A model generated the notes under the pieces. That model was given only the letters and a program-made list of their open reading frames with translations, was not told the origin of the DNA and made no database searches. Shown here in pieces: positions 1-8,210 of a stretch of 50,735 nt of DNA (positions within the stretch are counted from its first letter, which is position 1; each line of letters starts with the position of its first letter). The translations under genes and the position numbers were made by a program. The DNA is from Mesorhizobium silamurunense (GTDB lineage Bacteria > Pseudomonadota > Alphaproteobacteria > Rhizobiales > Rhizobiaceae): assembly GCF_014843825.1 (NCBI RefSeq), contig NZ_JHQR01000248.1:1-50735 (forward strand), in the 5' to 3' direction.

Positions 1-1008
1 CCGGTCAACGGCACGGGCGGCGCGCTGCCCGCGAATGGCGGCACGCTCGACATCGAGTTCGACGCCGTCCGGCGCGGCATCGCCAGCTTCGATCGGCTGT
101 GGCTGCGCTGGCAAGGGCCGTTCGGTCTGATCTGGAACCAGGTCGTGCTGCCGGTGGACCGCAAGGTAGCGGTGCTGCCCGATGTCAGCCGTGCGCGCGA
201 CGAGGCGATCACGCTGCTGCAGCGCTCCGCACTTGCCGACGGCCATGCGCAGAAGCGGGCCGGCCAGGGACGCGAGTTCGAGGCGCTGAAGGACTATCAG
301 CCAGGCATGGGCCGGCGCATGATCGACTGGAAGCGCAGCGCCCGCCACGGGAAACTTTTGGCGCGCGAGTTCCGGATCGAAGAGAACAACAACATCGTTT
401 TAGCCATCGACAGCGGCCGCCTGATGTGCGAGCCGGTCGACGGCGTGCCGAAGGTGGACCGCGCGGTGACGGCGGCACTTCTGTCCGCCTTCATCGCGCT
501 GAAGGGCGGCGACCTCGTCAGCCTGTTCTCCTTCGACGCCCGACCGCGCGTCTCCAGCGGCGCCGTGCGCGGCTCGCCGAGCTTCACCATGATCCAGAAG
601 CGGGCGGCCGAGATCGATTACTCGACCGAGGAGACCAATTTCACGCTCGCGCTGACGACGCTTGCCGCGAAGCTCGATCGGCGCTCGCTGGTCATCATCT
701 TCACCGATTTCGTCGACCCGATCAGTGCCGCACTGATGCTGCGCACCGTCGGCCGGCTGACCGAGCGGCATCTGGTGCTGTTCATGCTGATGAAGGACGT
801 CGAACTGGAGACGCTGGCCGACATGGCGCCGGCGACGCCGGAGGATGTGGCCCGCGCGGTGACCGCCGGCGACCTGCTGAAACAGCGGCAAGTGGTGATC
901 GGCAGGCTGAGGCTGCTCGGCGCACATGTCATCGAGGCCGACCACCAGCGGCTCGGCCCGGCGCTGGTCGAGCGCTATATCCAGATCAAGGAGGAAAACC
1001 TCTTATGA
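1..1008 (+). CDS. DUF58 domain protein, 5' end outside window
   Basis: The reading frame is open from the first base, so the N-terminus lies upstream. The visible 335 residues hold the typical DUF58 core: a 'LKDYQPGMGRRMIDWKRSAR' segment in the middle (positions about 286-345), followed by a von Willebrand-A-like fold with the acidic stretch 'LAIDSGRLM'. DUF58 proteins accompany MoxR AAA+ ATPases and are thought to act with them in maturation or assembly of envelope complexes; the exact substrate is unknown. The stop codon overlaps the ATG of the next gene (ATGA at 1005-1008), so the two are translationally coupled. The MoxR gene expected in this operon type would be upstream of the window. 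Confidence 0.88.
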   Translation, partial: PVNGTGGALPANGGTLDIEFDAVRRGIASFDRLWLRWQGPFGLIWNQVVLPVDRKVAVLPDVSRARDEAITLLQRSALADGHAQKRAGQGREFEALKDYQPGMGRRMIDWKRSARHGKLLAREFRIEENNNIVLAIDSGRLMCEPVDGVPKVDRAVTAALLSAFIALKGGDLVSLFSFDARPRVSSGAVRGSPSFTMIQKRAAEIDYSTEETNFTLALTTLAAKLDRRSLVIIFTDFVDPISAALMLRTVGRLTERHLVLFMLMKDVELETLADMAPATPEDVARAVTAGDLLKQRQVVIGRLRLLGAHVIEADHQRLGPALVERYIQIKEENLL

Positions 1009-2024
1009 CGCTGCCCGCCGGCACCGATGCGGTCCGCCAGTCGCTGGCAAGCTTCCGCCAGGAGCGAGAGGCCGACTGGAGAGCGTTCGAGGCGCTGCTT
1101 GGCCGCGTCGAGAAGCGGGCGCCGCGCGCGCTGTCGGAGGACGAGTTGCTGTCGCTGCCCCTCCTCTATCGCTCGGCGCTGTCCTCGCTCTCGGTGGCGC
1201 GCGCGACCTCGCTCGACAGCGCGCTGATCGCCTATCTCGAAGCGCTCTGCCTGCGCGGCTATTTCTATCTCTACGGCGCGCGGCGCTCCTTGAGAACGCG
1301 CGTCGGCGACTTCTTCCTGCGCGATTGGCCGGCAGCGATCCGCGACCTCTGGCGCGAAGTCTGGACGTCGGTCGCCCTCACGGTGATCGGCGCCATTGCT
1401 GGCTACTGGCTGGTCGCGTCAGACAAGCGCTGGTACGACGCCATCATCGCGCCGAGCCTGGCCGGCGGGCGCAATCCCGATTCCTCGGCCGAGATGTTGC
1501 GCAGCGTGCTTTACGGCGATGGCGGCGGCCATTTCCTCTCCGGGTTCGCCGCCTATCTCTTCACGCACAACACACAGGTGTCGATCCTGGCCTTCGCACT
1601 CGGCTTCGCCTTCGCGGTGCCGAGCGTGCTGATCATCCTGATGAATGGCTGCATGCTGGGCGCGCTGTTCCAGGTCTATGCCGCCAAGGGGCTCGGCTTC
1701 GCACTCGGCGGGTGGCTGTCGATCCACGGCACGACGGAGCTCTTCGCGATCGCGATTGCGGGTGCGGCCGGCATGCGCATCGGCACCAGCATCGCCTTTC
1801 CGGGCGAGCTGACCCGCATGGCCGCGGCAGCCCAAGCCGGACGCGTGGCGGCGACCGCCATGGTCGGCGTGCTGGTGATGCTGCTGTTTGCCGGCCTGCT
1901 CGAAGGCATCGGCCGGCAGACGATCACCAGCGACGTCGCCCGCTACTCCATCGGCGGCGGCATGCTGACGCTGTGGATCTGCTATTTCTACCTGTTCAGG
2001 GTAACGCGACATGGCAACGGCTAG
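1005..2024 (+). CDS. SpoIIM-like (DUF95) integral membrane protein
   Basis: A 339-residue membrane protein of the stage II sporulation protein M family, which is also found in non-sporulating bacteria inside MoxR/DUF58 operons. The N-terminal third is soluble and charged; the rest holds about five to six hydrophobic segments, for example 'VALTVIGAIAGYWLV', 'VSILAFALGFAFAVPSVLII' and 'VAATAMVGVLVMLLFAGLL'. The 'GWLSIHGTTELFAIAIAGAAG' segment (slightly varied between species) is the family hallmark. The start was placed at 1005 because it overlaps the DUF58 stop and the Shine-Dalgarno AAGGAGG lies just upstream; the frame stays open much further upstream only by chance in GC-rich DNA. A role in membrane or envelope homeostasis is inferred from context. 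Confidence 0.87.
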   Translation: MTLPAGTDAVRQSLASFRQEREADWRAFEALLGRVEKRAPRALSEDELLSLPLLYRSALSSLSVARATSLDSALIAYLEALCLRGYFYLYGARRSLRTRVGDFFLRDWPAAIRDLWREVWTSVALTVIGAIAGYWLVASDKRWYDAIIAPSLAGGRNPDSSAEMLRSVLYGDGGGHFLSGFAAYLFTHNTQVSILAFALGFAFAVPSVLIILMNGCMLGALFQVYAAKGLGFALGGWLSIHGTTELFAIAIAGAAGMRIGTSIAFPGELTRMAAAAQAGRVAATAMVGVLVMLLFAGLLEGIGRQTITSDVARYSIGGGMLTLWICYFYLFRVTRHGNG

Positions 2025-2874
2025 GAACCCGGCCGCGCTCGTGCGTCCACTGATCACGCCGGAGGGCGTGGATCTGCGCGTGAAGCTGGCGGATGCCGGC
2101 ACGCGGGCTTCCGGATTCCTGCTCGACGTGGTGATCATCGTCGTCGCCGCGGTCGTGGTCAGCCTTGTCGCGATCTTCGGGCTGGGCGGGCTCGGCGTGC
2201 AGGAAGCGGAACCGCTCTTCATCGTCTGGATCATCTTCATCTTCCTGCTGCGCAACGTCTATTTCATCGCCTTCGAGGCAGGCCGGCGGGCGGCGACGCC
2301 CGGCAAGCGCATGGTTGGCGTCCGGGTCGCCTCGCGCAGCGGCGCCGGTCTCACTCTGGACCAGGTGATCGCGCGCAACCTGATGCGCGAGATCGAGGTT
2401 TTCCTGCCGCTGTCGATCCTCGCCGCGCGCGGCGGCGCCGGCGTCGCCGACACGCTGTCGACGATCTTCGGCCTGGTTTGGGCGCTGCTCTTCTCGCTGT
2501 TTCCGCTCTTCAACCGCGACCGGTTGCGGATCGGCGACCTGCTCGCCGGCACCTGGGTGGTCGAGGCGCCGAAAGTGGCGCTGCTCGAGGATCTGTCGCT
2601 GCGCAAGGATCCGGTCGCGGCCCGCTTCCAGTTCAGCGCCGCGCAGCTCGACGCCTACGGGATCGCCGAACTGCACAAGCTGGAAGAGGTGCTGCGCCGT
2701 GACGACTATTTCGCGATGAAGGCGGTGGCGGAAACGATCGGCCGCAAGATCGGCGCCAAGATCGACCCGGTCGATTCAAAAGCCTTCCTCACCGCCTACT
2801 ACGGCGAGCTACGCGCGCATCTGGAACGCAAGCTGCTGCTCGGGAACCGGAAGGCGGATAAGTACGCGCGATAG
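2011..2874 (+). CDS. RDD family membrane protein
   Basis: A 287-residue protein that starts inside the end of the SpoIIM-like gene (14-nt overlap). The N-terminal half is an RDD domain with hydrophobic segments around residues 33-60 ('GFLLDVVIIVVAAVVVSLVA'), 70-85 and 130-165, and the conserved 'GRRAATPGKRMVGVRVAS' turn. The C-terminal 100 residues are soluble, charged and helical, a layout seen for RDD partners of MoxR operons. It completes the gene set DUF58-SpoIIM-RDD. Function is not established for the family in this setting; some RDD proteins take part in transport. It is the last gene of the operon, since the DNA changes to a very AT-rich minus-strand gene directly after it. Confidence 0.85.
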   Translation: MATARNPAALVRPLITPEGVDLRVKLADAGTRASGFLLDVVIIVVAAVVVSLVAIFGLGGLGVQEAEPLFIVWIIFIFLLRNVYFIAFEAGRRAATPGKRMVGVRVASRSGAGLTLDQVIARNLMREIEVFLPLSILAARGGAGVADTLSTIFGLVWALLFSLFPLFNRDRLRIGDLLAGTWVVEAPKVALLEDLSLRKDPVAARFQFSAAQLDAYGIAELHKLEEVLRRDDYFAMKAVAETIGRKIGAKIDPVDSKAFLTAYYGELRAHLERKLLLGNRKADKYAR

Positions 2875-2895
2875 GCGCACATTTCTTGCTACAAA

Positions 2896-3225
2896 CTACG
2901 ACACCAGAAATAAAAACAGGCATATTAAGCTAATGCCCATTATTTGCATAAATCGTACTATCAATGCCTTGCTTTCATTAAATTTTTCTCTTAATCCTTT
3001 TTCATGTTCGTTGTATCTTCTATATCCATAGAACATGGCGAATGACATTATGGAAAGAAAAATTCCTCTAATCACATGATCATTTGTAAAGTTATTTTTT
3101 CCGTATATAACTATCCATCCGCCAATTCCGTTAATAACCAATGTTGAAACCAAAAATACAGATAGCATCGAAAGGATATATGCCATCTTTAACGTCTTTT
3201 GGATGGCGCTTTGTTTATTCATCAT
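2896..3225 (-). CDS. Small AT-rich membrane protein of unknown function
   Basis: A 109-residue hypothetical protein starting at MMNKQSAIQK. It has three clear hydrophobic stretches: 'MAYILSMLSVFLVSTLVI' near the N-terminus, 'IRGIFLSIMSFAMFYGY' in the middle and 'FMQIMGISLICLFLFLVS' at the very C-terminus, joined by short charged loops ('RRYNEHEKGLREKFNESK'). I do not recognise a family. The DNA is around 30 percent G+C in the lines I counted, against well over 60 percent on both sides, and uses codons such as ATA, TTA and AAA that are rare in the neighbours, so it is very likely acquired. The frame is open 57 nt further upstream but the composition change supports the start at 3225. No strong Shine-Dalgarno is visible. 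It could also be a degraded remnant. Confidence 0.55.
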   Translation of the reverse strand: MMNKQSAIQKTLKMAYILSMLSVFLVSTLVINGIGGWIVIYGKNNFTNDHVIRGIFLSIMSFAMFYGYRRYNEHEKGLREKFNESKALIVRFMQIMGISLICLFLFLVS

Positions 3226-3315
3226 TGAACGCCAATTGTCCGCCGGCTGACTCTCGGCAGCCCAACCTCCCGCTGATGCCACAGGCCCGTTTCCAGCTAG
3301 CGCAGGGGCCCTCGC

Positions 3316-4002
3316 CTATCCCACCCACTTCTCGTAATCCGACACCAAGAGGTGCACCGGCGCCACATCCTCCTCGATATTGGAGAAGCGGCCGATCGGC
3401 TCGCGGAAGACGTTGTCGGTGAGGTCGTCATTGACGGTCGAGACCTCGCCGATGAGCACGTCCTTGCCCTCGGCCCAGAACGCGTGCCAGACGCCGGGCA
3501 GCAGCGTGACGCTCTGGCCTGGATCGAGCTTCAACAGCCCGCCGGCTGGCAATCTGTGGATGGTGCCGTCGACCGGCACCGAGACTTCGGCCTTCGGATC
3601 GATGCCGCCATCGCGGTCGTGCATGAACAGTTCCAGCACCAGTTTGCCGCCGCCGCGGTTGATGATGTCCTCGGCCTTGATGTTGTGTCGGTGCATCGGC
3701 GACAGCTGGTCCTTGCGCGAGATCATGATTTTTTCGGCATAGAGCATGCCCATGCCGAGCTTCATGTCCTCGTAGCGGCCGTTGCGGACGGTGAATAGGA
3801 ACAGGCCAAGCTCATCGAACTTCTCCTGGCCGTAATCGGTGATATCCCAGCCGAGACGCGAGCTGAAAATGGCCGAGGAGTCCGCCTTGTGCGCCTTCAT
3901 CTCTTCCGGGCTCCAATAGGCGAAGGGCGGCATGATGTAGCCGAACGAGCGGATGAAGGCGTCGGCGTCGCGGATGATGTCGTTGATGGTCGAGCGTTTC
4001 AT
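3316..4002 (-). CDS. D-lyxose/D-mannose-type sugar isomerase
   Basis: A 228-residue cupin-fold sugar isomerase of the D-lyxose isomerase family (Pfam Lyx_isomer), the same length as the characterised E. coli and Providencia enzymes as I recall them. These enzymes interconvert D-lyxose with D-xylulose and D-mannose with D-fructose using a divalent metal. The predicted metal ligands are visible: His104 and His106 in 'SPMHRHNIKAED', Glu111, and His173 in 'PGVWHAFWAE'. The family signature 'EDIINRGGGKLVLEL' is intact. The start at 4002 (MKRSTIND) has a strong Shine-Dalgarno GGGAGGAA about 9 nt upstream. It is divergent from the PLP-enzyme gene at 4210. Substrate specificity cannot be read from sequence; D-mannose or D-lyxose are both possible. 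Confidence 0.85.
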   Translation of the reverse strand: MKRSTINDIIRDADAFIRSFGYIMPPFAYWSPEEMKAHKADSSAIFSSRLGWDITDYGQEKFDELGLFLFTVRNGRYEDMKLGMGMLYAEKIMISRKDQLSPMHRHNIKAEDIINRGGGKLVLELFMHDRDGGIDPKAEVSVPVDGTIHRLPAGGLLKLDPGQSVTLLPGVWHAFWAEGKDVLIGEVSTVNDDLTDNVFREPIGRFSNIEEDVAPVHLLVSDYEKWVG

Positions 4003-4146
4003 GATCCTGTTCCTCCCGGCGCTGCCTGCTGAAATCTGCCCTTCCGCATAGCCCAATGCAGGTCCGCTGTCGACGCAAACTGGCGGTTCTGGCCTCGTGA
4101 CATCCGGCCGGATCGAGCCCATAAACCCAACCGATCTTTTGATTAC

Positions 4147-4191
4147 GCATGTCTTTGTCCCGAAACCGGTTCCCACTTTCGGGAGACATGC
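4147..4191. repeat. Rhizobial palindromic repeat with nested arms
   Basis: A 45-nt imperfect palindrome: outer arms GCATGTC (4147-4153) and GACATGC (4185-4191), inner arms CCCGAAA (4159-4165) and TTTCGGG (4177-4183), with the centre ACCGGT. From general knowledge, closely similar units ending in CCCGAAA...TTTCGGG are scattered through rhizobial intergenic DNA. It lies 18 nt before the start codon of the DSD1-type gene, so it would form a hairpin in that gene's 5' leader. Confidence 0.7.
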
Positions 4192-4209
4192 TTTTGAACG
4201 GTGATTTTC

Positions 4210-5268
4210 ATGCCAAGCATAGACGACCTCGATACGCCCGCGATCCTTATTGATGCCGCCCGCGCGGAAGCCAATATCGAAAAAGCGCAGGCGCATGCCG
4301 ACGCGCATGGGCTGAAGCTCAGGCCGCACATCAAGACGCACAAGCTGCCTTACTGGGCAAAGAAGCAGGTCGCGGCCGGCGCCGTCGGCATCACCTGCCA
4401 GAAGATCGGCGAGGCCGAGGTGATGGCCGATGCCGGGCTGACCGACATTTTTCTGCCTTACAACATCCTTGGCCGCGCCAAGCTAGAACGGCTGAAGGCG
4501 CTGCACGGCCGCGTCACGCTCTCGGTGACGGCGGACAGCCATGAAACGCTGGAAGGACTTGCCGCGACCTTCACCGATACCGGCCACCCGCTGTCCGTAT
4601 TGGTCGAGTGCGACACCGGCATGGGCCGTTGCGGCGTGCAGAGTCCGGCCGAGGCGGTTGCGCTGGCGAAAGTGATCGACCAGGCCAAGGGCCTCACCTT
4701 CGGCGGGCTGATGACCTATCCAGCCGCGGGTCGCGCCGCTGAGGCCGAGGCTTGGCTCAGAAGCGCGCGCGAGACGCTCGCCGCGGACGGGCTTGAATGC
4801 GCACGCATCTCCAGCGGCGGCACGCCGGACATGTGGCGTTCGGGCGAGGACAGCGTCGTCACCGAATACCGGCCTGGCACCTACATCTATCTCGACCGCT
4901 ACCAGGTCGCCAAAGGCGTCGGCACACTCGACGATTGCGCGCTGACGGTGCTCGCCACCGTGGTCAGCCATCCGACGCCGACCCGCGCCATTCTCGACAG
5001 CGGCAGCAAGGCGCTTTCGTCCGATACGCTGGGGCTGCCCGATTTCGGCGAGTTGCTCGGCATGCCCGGCGCCCGCGTCACCGACTTGAGCGAAGAACAC
5101 GGCAACGTCACGCTTTCCGATGGCGCCGGCTTGCGCATCGGCGAGCGCGTGCGCGTCGTGCCCGACCATTGCTGCGTGGTGACGAACTTGTTCGATCAGG
5201 TGCATCTGATCGATGGCGACAAGGTGCTGGAAACGCTGCCGGTCGCGGCGCGCGGACGGATGGGGTGA
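4210..5268 (+). CDS. DSD1 family PLP-dependent enzyme (D-threonine aldolase / D-serine dehydratase-like)
   Basis: A 352-residue fold-type III PLP enzyme with an alanine-racemase-like N-terminal barrel and a D-serine-dehydratase-like C-terminal domain. The PLP lysine is Lys42 in 'LRPHIKTHK'. The C-terminal metal site reads His320-Cys-Cys322 ('PDHCCVV'); a His-x-Cys pair is the arrangement of zinc D-serine dehydratases, whereas classical D-threonine aldolases have His-x-Asp. It therefore probably acts on a D-beta-hydroxy amino acid by dehydration or retro-aldol cleavage. The start at ATG 4210 (MPSIDD) was preferred over the ATG nine bases upstream because family members begin near this point; the Shine-Dalgarno is weak. 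It is divergent from the sugar isomerase and convergent with ccmC, 3 nt apart. Confidence 0.85.
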   Translation: MPSIDDLDTPAILIDAARAEANIEKAQAHADAHGLKLRPHIKTHKLPYWAKKQVAAGAVGITCQKIGEAEVMADAGLTDIFLPYNILGRAKLERLKALHGRVTLSVTADSHETLEGLAATFTDTGHPLSVLVECDTGMGRCGVQSPAEAVALAKVIDQAKGLTFGGLMTYPAAGRAAEAEAWLRSARETLAADGLECARISSGGTPDMWRSGEDSVVTEYRPGTYIYLDRYQVAKGVGTLDDCALTVLATVVSHPTPTRAILDSGSKALSSDTLGLPDFGELLGMPGARVTDLSEEHGNVTLSDGAGLRIGERVRVVPDHCCVVTNLFDQVHLIDGDKVLETLPVAARGRMG

Positions 5269-5271
5269 CGG

Positions 5272-6030
5272 CTACTGCCGCTCCGCCTGCCTTGCCGCCA
5301 CCCTACGCATGGCAATCACCCGGCGGCGGAAGATTTCCGTGCGTATCGCCATCAAGTGCAGCGCGAAGAACAGCACGGTGAAGCCGAGCGCCATGACGGC
5401 GAGCGGCCACAGCATCGAGGGATCGATCGTCGGGCCGCCGAGCCGGAAGACGGAGGCCGGCTGGTGCAGCGTGTTCCACCAGTCGACCGAGAATTTGATG
5501 ATTGGAATGTTGATGAAGCCGACCAGGGTGATGATGGCGGCGGCCCAGGCGGCGCGGCCGGCATCATCCAGCGCGCGCGTCAGCGCGATGATGCCGAGAT
5601 ACATCAGGAAGAGCACGAAGACCGAGGTCAGCCGCGCGTCCCACACCCACCAGGTGCCCCACATCGGCTTGCCCCAAATGGAGCCCGTGATCAGCGCAAG
5701 TGCTGTAAAGGTGGCGCCGATCGGGGCGGCCGATTTCAGCGCCACATCGGCCAGCGGATGGCGCCACACCAGCGTGCCGAGCGCCGAGATCGCCATGATC
5801 GTGTAGCACATCATGGCGAGCCAGGCGAAAGGCACGTGGATATACATGATGCGCACCGTGATGCCCTGCTGGAAATCCTCCGGCGCGGTGAAGCTCATGT
5901 AGAGGCCGACGGCGAGCAGGACCGCGGCAATCGCCGCCAGCCATGGAACGACCCTGTCGGCCAATCCGACGAAGCGTGTCGGATTGGCGAGATCGGTCCA
6001 GCCGGCGAGACGTGAGGTGGTGTCGCTCAT
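5272..6030 (-). CDS. ccmC: Cytochrome c biogenesis heme-handling protein CcmC
   Basis: A 252-residue, six-helix inner-membrane protein. CcmC loads heme onto the chaperone CcmE during cytochrome c maturation. The diagnostic tryptophan-rich periplasmic motif is present ('WGTWWVWDARLT', about residues 125-136), flanked by histidines in 'YIHVPFAW' (about residue 65) and 'WNTLHQPAS' (about residue 185) that are the known heme axial ligands of the family. The start at 6030 has AAGG 4 nt upstream. Unusually, no ccmA, ccmB, ccmD or ccmG is next to it: downstream is a convergent unrelated gene and upstream is ndvA, only 59 nt away on the same strand. It may therefore be cotranscribed with the glucan exporter gene. 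Confidence 0.93.
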   Translation of the reverse strand: MSDTTSRLAGWTDLANPTRFVGLADRVVPWLAAIAAVLLAVGLYMSFTAPEDFQQGITVRIMYIHVPFAWLAMMCYTIMAISALGTLVWRHPLADVALKSAAPIGATFTALALITGSIWGKPMWGTWWVWDARLTSVFVLFLMYLGIIALTRALDDAGRAAWAAAIITLVGFINIPIIKFSVDWWNTLHQPASVFRLGGPTIDPSMLWPLAVMALGFTVLFFALHLMAIRTEIFRRRVIAMRRVAARQAERQ

Positions 6031-6089
6031 GCTGCCTTACATAAACCGGCTGTGCATTTGCGGCAATCGAGTGGTGTGTCGCAGGCGCC

Positions 6090-7859
6090 TTACGCCGCTT
6101 CGTTCACCGGGCGGCTGAGGCGGCGGACTTCCTCGTCGTTGAGCAGGCCGCCGGCGCGCAGCAGGCTGGCGAAGCGGCCGTTGCGCAGCGACAGATCGGT
6201 GAAGCCGCCGAATTCGACCACCTGGCCCTTGTCCATGAAGACCACCAGATCGGCGTCGCGCACGGTGGTCAGGCGGTGGGCGATGATGAAGGTGGTGCGG
6301 TCGCGGCGCAGCTCGTCGATCGCTTCCTTGACCCGGTCCTCGGTCTCGACGTCGAGCGCGCTGGTCGCCTCGTCGAGCACCAGGATCGGTGCATCCTTCA
6401 GCACGGCGCGGGCGATGGCGATGCGCTGGCGCTCGCCGCCCGACAGCTGGCCGCCGCGCTCGCCGACGACGGTGTCGTAGCCGCCGCTCTTCGACAGGAT
6501 GAAGTCCTGCGCTGCGGCAGCGTCCGCGGCGGCGTGGATCTCGTCATTGCTCGCGTCGGCGCGTCCGACACGGATGTTGTCCTCGATCGAGCGATTGAGC
6601 AGGCCGGCGTCCTGGAAGACGGTGGCGATCGAATGGCGCAGGGACTTGCGGGTCACCGTGCGGGTGTCGATACCGTCGATCAGGATGCGGCCACTGGCCG
6701 GCGTGAAGACGCGCTGCAAGAGGTTGATGAGCGTCGTCTTGCCGGCGCCGGTCGGGCCGACGATGGCGACCGTCTTGCCGGCCGGCACTTCGAACGACAC
6801 GTCGTCGATGCCGTGGCCGGAGTTGGCGAACTCGAAGCTGACATTCTCGAACCGGACATGGCCGGTGACGTTGGTGAGCTCGCGCAGGCCATCGGGCTCG
6901 GCAGCGTCGGCGGCCGAGTCCTCGAGACGGTAGAAGTCCTCGAGCTTGGCGCGTGCCTCGGAGATCTGGTTGGCGAAGGCCGACATCTGGTCGAGGCGGG
7001 CGATCAGCAGCGTGGCGAAGCCGGTGAAGGCGATCACGTCGCCGACGCGCAGCTGGCCGTTGGTGACGAGATAGGCGCCGATCAACAGAACGATCATCAT
7101 CGAGATGGTCGAGGACAGCCGGTGCAGCGCATTGGCGATCGCCCACCAGTCTAGCACAGGGTTCTGCGCGTCGAGCAGGTTCTTGACGTAGCGCCTCAGC
7201 GTCGCGGTCTCATGGCCGATGCGGTTGTAGCTCTGCAGCACGGCGACGTTGCTGACGGAGTCGGTCACATGGGCAAACACGGTGTGGTAGTGGCGCTCGA
7301 CAGCCGCCTGCCCCGCCTTGGTGCGGCGCATGACGAGCCGGCCGATGCCGAGATAGAGCGCGCCGAGCCCGATCAGCACCATCGACATGCGGACGTCCAT
7401 GGAGAGCGCGGTCGGGATCAGCAGCGCCAGTGCGACGGCTGTCGACAGGTGCTGGCGCATGAATTCGAGCCAGAGGCTGAACAGCGTCTCGACGGCGCGC
7501 AGCAGCGTGTGCAGCGAATTGGAGGTGCCGCGCTGGTGATGCCAGGCAAGCGGCATGGTGATGACGCGCTCGAAGGATTCGCAGAGCACTTCCGAGCGGC
7601 GGGCATGGGCGAAGCGGTCGGCGCCGCGCGCCACCAGCACAAAGGCGGTAATGTTGAAGACGCCAAGCGCGGCCCAGATAGCGAGCGTGCCGAAAACCGA
7701 ACCGTGGTTCGAGATGGCATCGATCACCCGGCCGAACAGGATCGGCTCGACGATTGCGACCATGGCGAGCGCCACGTTGGCGCCGCAGATCAGCGCAACG
7801 CGCTTCTTGTCAGCCGCCAGATAACCCAGTGCTCGCCAGTAGATTTGCAGAAGTGACAC
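6090..7859 (-). CDS. ndvA: Cyclic beta-1,2-glucan ABC exporter NdvA
   Basis: A 589-residue half-transporter: an N-terminal six-helix ABC type 1 membrane domain (residues about 15-310) followed by an ATPase. Walker A is GPTGAGKTT at residues 368-376; the signature 'LSGGERQRIAIARAVL' and Walker B 'ILVLDEATSAL' follow. It exports cyclic beta-1,2-glucan to the periplasm in rhizobia, which is needed for osmoadaptation and nodule invasion. The start is placed at GTG 7859 (read VSLLQIYWRALGYL), because known NdvA proteins begin at this point and GGAG sits 8 nt upstream; an upstream GTG at 7910 would add 17 residues without family support. Its direct upstream neighbour is ndvB, the glucan synthase, separated by a 371-nt spacer. 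Confidence 0.93.
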   Translation of the reverse strand: MSLLQIYWRALGYLAADKKRVALICGANVALAMVAIVEPILFGRVIDAISNHGSVFGTLAIWAALGVFNITAFVLVARGADRFAHARRSEVLCESFERVITMPLAWHHQRGTSNSLHTLLRAVETLFSLWLEFMRQHLSTAVALALLIPTALSMDVRMSMVLIGLGALYLGIGRLVMRRTKAGQAAVERHYHTVFAHVTDSVSNVAVLQSYNRIGHETATLRRYVKNLLDAQNPVLDWWAIANALHRLSSTISMMIVLLIGAYLVTNGQLRVGDVIAFTGFATLLIARLDQMSAFANQISEARAKLEDFYRLEDSAADAAEPDGLRELTNVTGHVRFENVSFEFANSGHGIDDVSFEVPAGKTVAIVGPTGAGKTTLINLLQRVFTPASGRILIDGIDTRTVTRKSLRHSIATVFQDAGLLNRSIEDNIRVGRADASNDEIHAAADAAAAQDFILSKSGGYDTVVGERGGQLSGGERQRIAIARAVLKDAPILVLDEATSALDVETEDRVKEAIDELRRDRTTFIIAHRLTTVRDADLVVFMDKGQVVEFGGFTDLSLRNGRFASLLRAGGLLNDEEVRRLSRPVNEAA

Positions 7860-8073
7860 TTCAGCTACTCCGCCAAACTCTTGTTTGTGTTCAATTCCGG
7901 AATTGTGCACCGCAGCATTTTTGACACGTACCGGTTAACGCGTCGCAAAACAATGCCCGTCTATCGCTTCCGTTCCCACTTAGCGAACAAAAGATGACGA
8001 CGGTGCGAAATCTGACGTGATCACCTAACGGTTTGAGATAAAAGGTGAAATGTCAGCCTTGCGGCAAAATAAT

Positions 8074-8093
8074 GGCAGCTGCTTCGCGCTGCC
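8074..8093 (-). terminator. Possible terminator hairpin downstream of ndvB
   Basis: GGCAGC (8074-8079) pairs with GCTGCC (8088-8093) around an 8-nt loop. On the minus strand it is followed by ATTATTTT, on the plus strand by ACATTTTT, so it could end transcription in either direction. The stem is short, so termination would be partial at best. Confidence 0.4.
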
Positions 8094-8182
8094 ACATTTT
8101 TAATCACAAGGCGCTCGCTTAGCCGAAGCTAAAGAGCGTGGAGACGTTGCCCGGCATCATTGCCAAGTAAAACGCCAAGCCT

Positions 8183-8210
8183 GGCCGCGCATCCCGGAGG
8201 ACGCGCGGCC
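8183..8210. repeat. Inverted repeat just after the ndvB stop
   Basis: Perfect 8-bp arms GGCCGCGC (8183-8190) and GCGCGGCC (8203-8210) around a 12-nt loop, 20 nt beyond the ndvB stop codon. No run of U follows on the minus-strand transcript (it continues AGGCTTGGCGTTTTAC), so it is more likely a 3'-end stabilising stem or weak terminator than a classical terminator. Confidence 0.45.

Noticed and set aside
99..1004. Open frame running into the SpoIIM-like gene from position 99
   Set aside because: The Arg-rich part before 1005 is a shadow of DUF58; the true gene starts at the ATGA overlap.
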